Assembly (NCBI GenBank): GCA_029548715.1
Contig: JAKPMW010000382.1
Coordinates: forward strand, 1-10,298
DNA: 10,298 bases
Reading direction: 5' to 3'
Source: Spirochaetota bacterium
GTDB taxonomy: Bacteria > Spirochaetota > JAGLSM01 > JAKPMW01
In this document: one piece after another, positions 6,580 to 10,298 of the stretch
Layout of the letters: each line of letters starts with the position of its first letter
How positions within the stretch are numbered: position 1 is the first letter of the stretch
The notes under the pieces: model-generated
What the model was told of the DNA's origin: nothing
The model's input: only the letters and a program-made list of their open reading frames with translations
Database searches by the model: none
Program-made: the position numbers and the translations under genes

Positions 6580-7374
6580 CTACATCCCGATATCCCTGCG
6601 ACCGCGCCGGGCCAGCCCGACAAGCTCGTCGCAACGCTCGTTTTCGGCGTGACCGGCATGCCCGCGCACCCACAGCCAGCGTATCTCCCGCCCGGCCGAG
6701 GCGGCATCAAGCTGTTCCCAGAGATCGCGATTGAGAACATCCGACCCCGTTGAAGTCTTCCAGCCCTTTTTTTTCCAGCCGATGATCCACGAGCTGATTC
6801 CCTGCTGCACATAGCGACTGTCACAGCGAACAGTCACACTGGCAGCACGGGGGATGCGTCCAAGTCCTTCGATCACGCCCATCAGCTCCATCCTGTTGTT
6901 GGTCGTCGAGGCGGCATATCTGGCCCCCTCTTCTTCCGCACCATCGGGCCGGCGGATAATCCAGGCACAGGCGCCCGGTCCGGGATTGGGACTGGCGCCA
7001 CCGTCGGTAAAAAGCTCCCAGCCCCCAAGACCTGCCGTCTCGCCTGTCCGCGCAGGCTGACCGGCCGGCCTGCGGCCGGGTCCGGTTGCGGGTTTGCTCT
7101 CCTCCATCCCCGGAAGGGTCGCCTGTGCCTCGCCGATATCAATCGAAAAACGTCCCCGGTTCCATTTTCCCCGGGCAGCATCCAGTGCATCACGGATGCG
7201 ATCCGTCTTTTCAGCCAGAACAGCTTCAATTTCATGGCCGGATACGCTCTGTGCATAGAGCGTCCGCTTTTTTGCGTCGGCAAAATAATCAACGACTGCC
7301 TGTCCCAGATCGGAAGACAGCTCGCACTGGATCCCGTAGTTGATACGCTTGAGGATGCGGACCTGGATTGTCAT
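6580..7374 (-). CDS. rnhA: Ribonuclease HI with N-terminal extension
   Basis: RNase HI cuts the RNA strand of RNA-DNA hybrids in the cytoplasm, for example R-loops and primers. The catalytic domain (about 117-262 of 264) has every key residue: Asp124 in FTDGGASPNPGPGACAW, Glu163 in TTNNRMEL, Asp185 in VRCDSRYV, and His239 and Asp249 in VRGHAGHAENERCDEL. The basic handle region is present too (IIGWKKKGWKTSTGSDV). The usual bacterial enzyme is near 155 residues; here about 115 extra residues precede it. Residues 1-85 of the extension look folded (MTIQVRILKRINYG, a helical RIRDALDAARGKW) and are joined by a Pro/Gly-rich linker (about 90-116). The extension does not look like the classical hybrid-binding domain (it lacks the YAVxxGxxxGIY-type start), so its role is unknown. 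The ATG at 7374-7372 overlaps the TGA of the upstream gene (ATGA), implying translational coupling. Confidence 0.95.
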   Translation of the reverse strand: MTIQVRILKRINYGIQCELSSDLGQAVVDYFADAKKRTLYAQSVSGHEIEAVLAEKTDRIRDALDAARGKWNRGRFSIDIGEAQATLPGMEESKPATGPGRRPAGQPARTGETAGLGGWELFTDGGASPNPGPGACAWIIRRPDGAEEEGARYAASTTNNRMELMGVIEGLGRIPRAASVTVRCDSRYVQQGISSWIIGWKKKGWKTSTGSDVLNRDLWEQLDAASAGREIRWLWVRGHAGHAENERCDELVGLARRGRRDIGM

Positions 7375-10211
7375 TCACTCTCCCTGTATCCAACAATCAG
7401 CTTTTTCGGGGCGGCCGCAAAGAGGGCCGCGGCCTTGCGGTCTGCCAGGTACACACCGAGATGACTGCTCCCCAGGGCAGGCAGATGGTACCAGAGCCAC
7501 CCACCCTCCCGCCGCGGCTGGACCCGGACTCCATCGGCATCCAGATCCCAGGGTGCGCTGCCGGCCTGGAGACCCAGGACAAGCTCTCCCCGGTTTTTCA
7601 GACCGGCAACCGTTTTGCTGATCCTGATCACACCATCCCTGTCCGGTTTGAGATCGCGGACCCCCTCACGGGTAAGGGCAAAGGAAACAAGGGTAGCACG
7701 CTCGGTCCGCAACCAGCGGCTGTCAGGCTCAATGACCTCGGATAGCACCACAGTCCGCTCAAGCCTGATTTCCCTTCCCTCCGCCGTTTCAGCAAGGAGC
7801 ATCAGCCGGGCTTCAGACCCCTGCCGGGCCAGTGAAAGGGGAAGGCTGGCGGTATTTCCGGGCCGCAACACAAGCGGCCCCCCGGCCTCGAGGATTTCGG
7901 GTGAAGACTGGACAAGCCTGAGCCTGATATCGCCGCTCCCCCGGTTTTCGAGCACCGCCCGCCCAAAGCGGGCAGAGTCCCGCACCAGATGCAGGGCCAG
8001 CGGTCTCGGGTGATGGAGGACAAAACTCCCGGCAACGCGGATCGTGCGCGTCCCGCAGGCCACACCGATGACAACCCGCCCTTCGAGCGGTTGATCACCC
8101 GCCTGCTCCGGCGCCCTGATGGCCAGGTGCAGGCGTTCATCCCGCTTCTCTCTGCGGGCCACACTCCAGCCCTCAGGCAATTCAACTGAAGCCTGCTCTG
8201 ACTCGAGGACATACCGTCCGTCCGAGACGGCCACACCGGTATCAAGAACTGTCTTGCCCGCAGCAACGATCATCCCCGCCAGCATGCGGTCAACCCGATT
8301 GAGTCTGGAAAAAACCTGCCGCTGCTCAAGCTCGCCCGGCAGCCCATGCCTGACAATCTCGCTGCGTAGCTCACCCAGACTGACACCCAGTGTGCTGACG
8401 AAAGCCGCATCCCTGCCTTCGATCCGCTCAAGATGCTGCCTGATCCGGCTGCGCAGGTCCCTGAAAACAAAGGACGAGGCCACCCGCGTCGAGGCATGAC
8501 GCATCTCAAGGATGATCCGGTACAGTGTCTCAAGTCTGAATTCCGAACAGACATCCTCTTCAGGCAGCGAACCGGCAAGGCTGCCCTCAGCCACCATCCG
8601 CAACCAGAGGGCTGCACGCACAAGGGGATCAATGACACTGCCCGTCTTCTCCCAGCGCACCAGGGCTGCACGGTACCATGCAAGATCAAAGGCCCGGGCA
8701 GCCGCCACAACAAGGAGTGCCTGGTCGCGCGGTGACAGAATCTCCCCGAACGGGCGCAGGCGGCGATACTGAAGGTCGTAGCGCACATCGCCGCCGGCCT
8801 GCAACCCGGCATCCGCGACCACCCGGGGATCGGGCATGCCCTGTGCGTTGGTCCAGGCCCTGGCTTCGGGCGACCAGAGCCTGTCCGCCAGCACCCGCGC
8901 CTTGCCCGCATTGGTCAGCATGCGTTCGGAAACCGCAGGGCGCCGGGCCAGCCGCATCAGGAGGGCTCCGTCATGGAGGGCTGCCTCAAGCTGAACAGCA
9001 TCCACCGGAAGCATCTGCGCATTGGACGCCGTGACGACCCGGCTGACAGCAGCCAGTCCCTGATCCACAAGATCCAGTTCTCCTGCCAGGCGGCCGCTGG
9101 CGATCGTCTGGCGCGATACCAGCGAGGCATAGCGCAGGAGCACATCGCGTCCGCCGGGAGTGCGTGCCAAGCGTTCAACAGATCCGCCTATCGCCGCCGG
9201 CACGGCAGCAAGCCAGGCTGCGGCCTCCCTGTCACGTCCGAAAGTCCGCATGGCTTCGGCACAGTCCAGGAGGTCCCGGGCATCCCGGGGCGCAAGCCCG
9301 GGGCAGACTGCCGCTGCCGCCAGCGAGCGCAGCCTGCGCAGCAGCGAAACCTGAAGGGTCCGGTCCGTAAACAGGGGCGTGCGGCCTTCGGACAGCCAGG
9401 TCTCCCAGACTGCCTTGGCACGGGACATGGCCTTGCCCATCCCATCCAGGCGCATCCATTCAAGACAGCGCCTTTTCGTCTCGTCAACAGCGGTACCGGC
9501 AGCAAGAACAAAGAGAAACCGCTCGCCGGTCGCAGGAGAGAGCCGGATTGTCCCATGGAGCGCCCCCAGCCCGCCGAACGCCTTTGGCCCGTTTTTGTAC
9601 AATGGTCCTGTCCCGGGAGCGGTCCAGACCACCCCCCCGCCTGAAACAGCACCGACCACAAAAACGCCCGCTGCAGTCCGAAACTGGGCCATCCCCTCGG
9701 CAGCCTGCCAGACACCCTCCTGATTGGTCAGGCTGGTACCGAGCGACAGGCCCGGCTGACAGACCACGAGACGGCTCCCCGTATTGGTCACCACCAGTTC
9801 CCACAGCCAGACTCCGTGACCGGCACTGACCAGTCTGGTCCGCATCACGAGCCCGTCCGGCAGGGAAAGCAGGGCTTCCTCTCCCCCCTCACGCATCGCG
9901 AGGACAGGGAGAGAATCGCCTTCGGGCTCCTGGTCATCCCAGTGTCCGGCCGGACTGACGAGGCGGGATTCAGAGGCCAGCCAGGGAAAGACGGGGCCCG
10001 CCAGTGGTTCGGCCGAACCTGAACGCACAATCCGGACAAGCGAACCCGCCCCGGGCCCGGCCAGCTCATATTTGGCGCAGGCCGCGTCGTCGCCGAGAAG
10101 CACCAGCCCGCTTTCTGCCGGTACCCCGGCCCCAAGCCGGACTGCCAGAGCACTGACAAGCAATGCAACCGCAGCCGCGGCACGGAATCCCATACGCTCA
10201 TAACGCGCCAT
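7371..10211 (-). CDS. Large exported protein of unknown function
   Basis: The frame encodes 946 residues. A Sec-type signal peptide is clear: basic start (MARYERMGFR), hydrophobic core (AAAAVALLVSALAV), likely cleavage near GAGVPA-ES at about 32. It has no lipobox Cys, so the mature protein is probably periplasmic or secreted. Residues about 35-260 are beta-rich (RIVRSGSAEPL, WELVVTNTGSRLVV, GTIRLSPATGERFLFVLAAG). The middle, about 280-650, is alpha-helical, with repeated hairpin-like helices (LLRRLRSLAAAAV, ALLVVAAARAFDLAWYRAAL). The C-terminus, about 660-946, looks like beta-sandwich domains (VVIGVACGTRTIRVAGSF, LPLSLARQ) ending in KKLIVGYRESE. The beta, helical-toroid, beta order resembles some polysaccharide-active enzymes, but I see no catalytic motif that would justify such a name. 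ATG 10211 has AAGGAG (10225-10220) 8 nt upstream. Its TGA overlaps the RNase H start. No convincing promoter is visible in the 87 bp to the window end. Confidence 0.85.
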   Translation of the reverse strand: MARYERMGFRAAAAVALLVSALAVRLGAGVPAESGLVLLGDDAACAKYELAGPGAGSLVRIVRSGSAEPLAGPVFPWLASESRLVSPAGHWDDQEPEGDSLPVLAMREGGEEALLSLPDGLVMRTRLVSAGHGVWLWELVVTNTGSRLVVCQPGLSLGTSLTNQEGVWQAAEGMAQFRTAAGVFVVGAVSGGGVVWTAPGTGPLYKNGPKAFGGLGALHGTIRLSPATGERFLFVLAAGTAVDETKRRCLEWMRLDGMGKAMSRAKAVWETWLSEGRTPLFTDRTLQVSLLRRLRSLAAAAVCPGLAPRDARDLLDCAEAMRTFGRDREAAAWLAAVPAAIGGSVERLARTPGGRDVLLRYASLVSRQTIASGRLAGELDLVDQGLAAVSRVVTASNAQMLPVDAVQLEAALHDGALLMRLARRPAVSERMLTNAGKARVLADRLWSPEARAWTNAQGMPDPRVVADAGLQAGGDVRYDLQYRRLRPFGEILSPRDQALLVVAAARAFDLAWYRAALVRWEKTGSVIDPLVRAALWLRMVAEGSLAGSLPEEDVCSEFRLETLYRIILEMRHASTRVASSFVFRDLRSRIRQHLERIEGRDAAFVSTLGVSLGELRSEIVRHGLPGELEQRQVFSRLNRVDRMLAGMIVAAGKTVLDTGVAVSDGRYVLESEQASVELPEGWSVARREKRDERLHLAIRAPEQAGDQPLEGRVVIGVACGTRTIRVAGSFVLHHPRPLALHLVRDSARFGRAVLENRGSGDIRLRLVQSSPEILEAGGPLVLRPGNTASLPLSLARQGSEARLMLLAETAEGREIRLERTVVLSEVIEPDSRWLRTERATLVSFALTREGVRDLKPDRDGVIRISKTVAGLKNRGELVLGLQAGSAPWDLDADGVRVQPRREGGWLWYHLPALGSSHLGVYLADRKAAALFAAAPKKLIVGYRESE

Positions 10212-10219
10212 GCTGGTCG

Positions 10220-10225
10220 CTCCTT
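10220..10225 (-). promoter_or_regulatory. Ribosome binding site of the exported-protein gene
   Basis: AAGGAG on the minus strand, 8 nt before ATG 10211, is the clearest Shine-Dalgarno in the window. It favours this start over the in-frame ATG at codon 7. Confidence 0.8.
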
Positions 10226-10298
10226 GAGGGGAACACTGTTTTCAATATATCAGACAATACTACACCCGGCGGGAACCCCGCTGCCACCCTCATCAGGG

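Noticed and set aside
8973..9644. 223-codon plus-strand frame
   Set aside because: It is antisense to the large exported protein, which has a signal peptide, a strong ribosome binding site and a continuous 946-codon frame.
10226..10298. Promoter for the exported-protein gene
   Set aside because: -10-like hexamers (TATATT, TAGTAT) are present, but none has an acceptable -35 at 16-18 bp.

Overview
The window most likely comes from a spirochaete chromosome, or a close relative, with fairly high GC. This is inferred from gene style, not from a marker gene. The evidence is a Ser-rich lipoprotein with an Ig-like repeat plus an FGE/SUMF1-like domain, a type common in Treponema and Spirochaeta, and a REC-PAS-PAS-HisKA-HATPase-REC hybrid kinase whose N-terminal receiver resembles those of spirochaetal hybrid kinases. 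There is no rRNA, tRNA, CRISPR array or complete insertion sequence.

Layout. Positions 1-1184 (minus) hold the first 394 codons of a secreted lipoprotein that runs off the left edge. Positions 1185-2017 contain no intact gene. This stretch has an imperfect 16-bp palindrome, a fused remnant of an MNT nucleotidyltransferase/HEPN (MntA-HepT type) toxin-antitoxin pair, a 9-bp hairpin, and a short coding-like stretch that seems frameshifted away from the next gene. Positions 2018-3148 (plus) encode an unrecognised beta-rich protein ending in a fascin/ricin-like beta-trefoil segment. Between this gene and the convergent kinase lies a perfect 16-bp inverted repeat whose arms are themselves palindromic. 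Positions 3267-5612 (minus) encode the hybrid histidine kinase.

Further right, all genes are on the minus strand. A standalone GHKL-type ATPase (5735-6469) lies upstream of the kinase. Its likely promoter sits inside an 11-bp inverted repeat. Upstream of that is an RNase HI with a long N-terminal extension (6580-7374), whose start overlaps by ATGA the stop of a large exported protein of unknown function (7371-10211). The last two form a translationally coupled pair. The ATPase and kinase may be a separate signalling pair; this is inferred from order and spacing only.

The right side is ordinary, tightly packed chromosome. The 1.2-3.2 kb region looks like a site of gene decay and rearrangement. 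The most unusual signals are the two-halves MNT-HEPN scar, the nested inverted repeat at 3157-3214 and the degenerate N-terminal receiver of the kinase. I did not find a complete new defence or mobile system.
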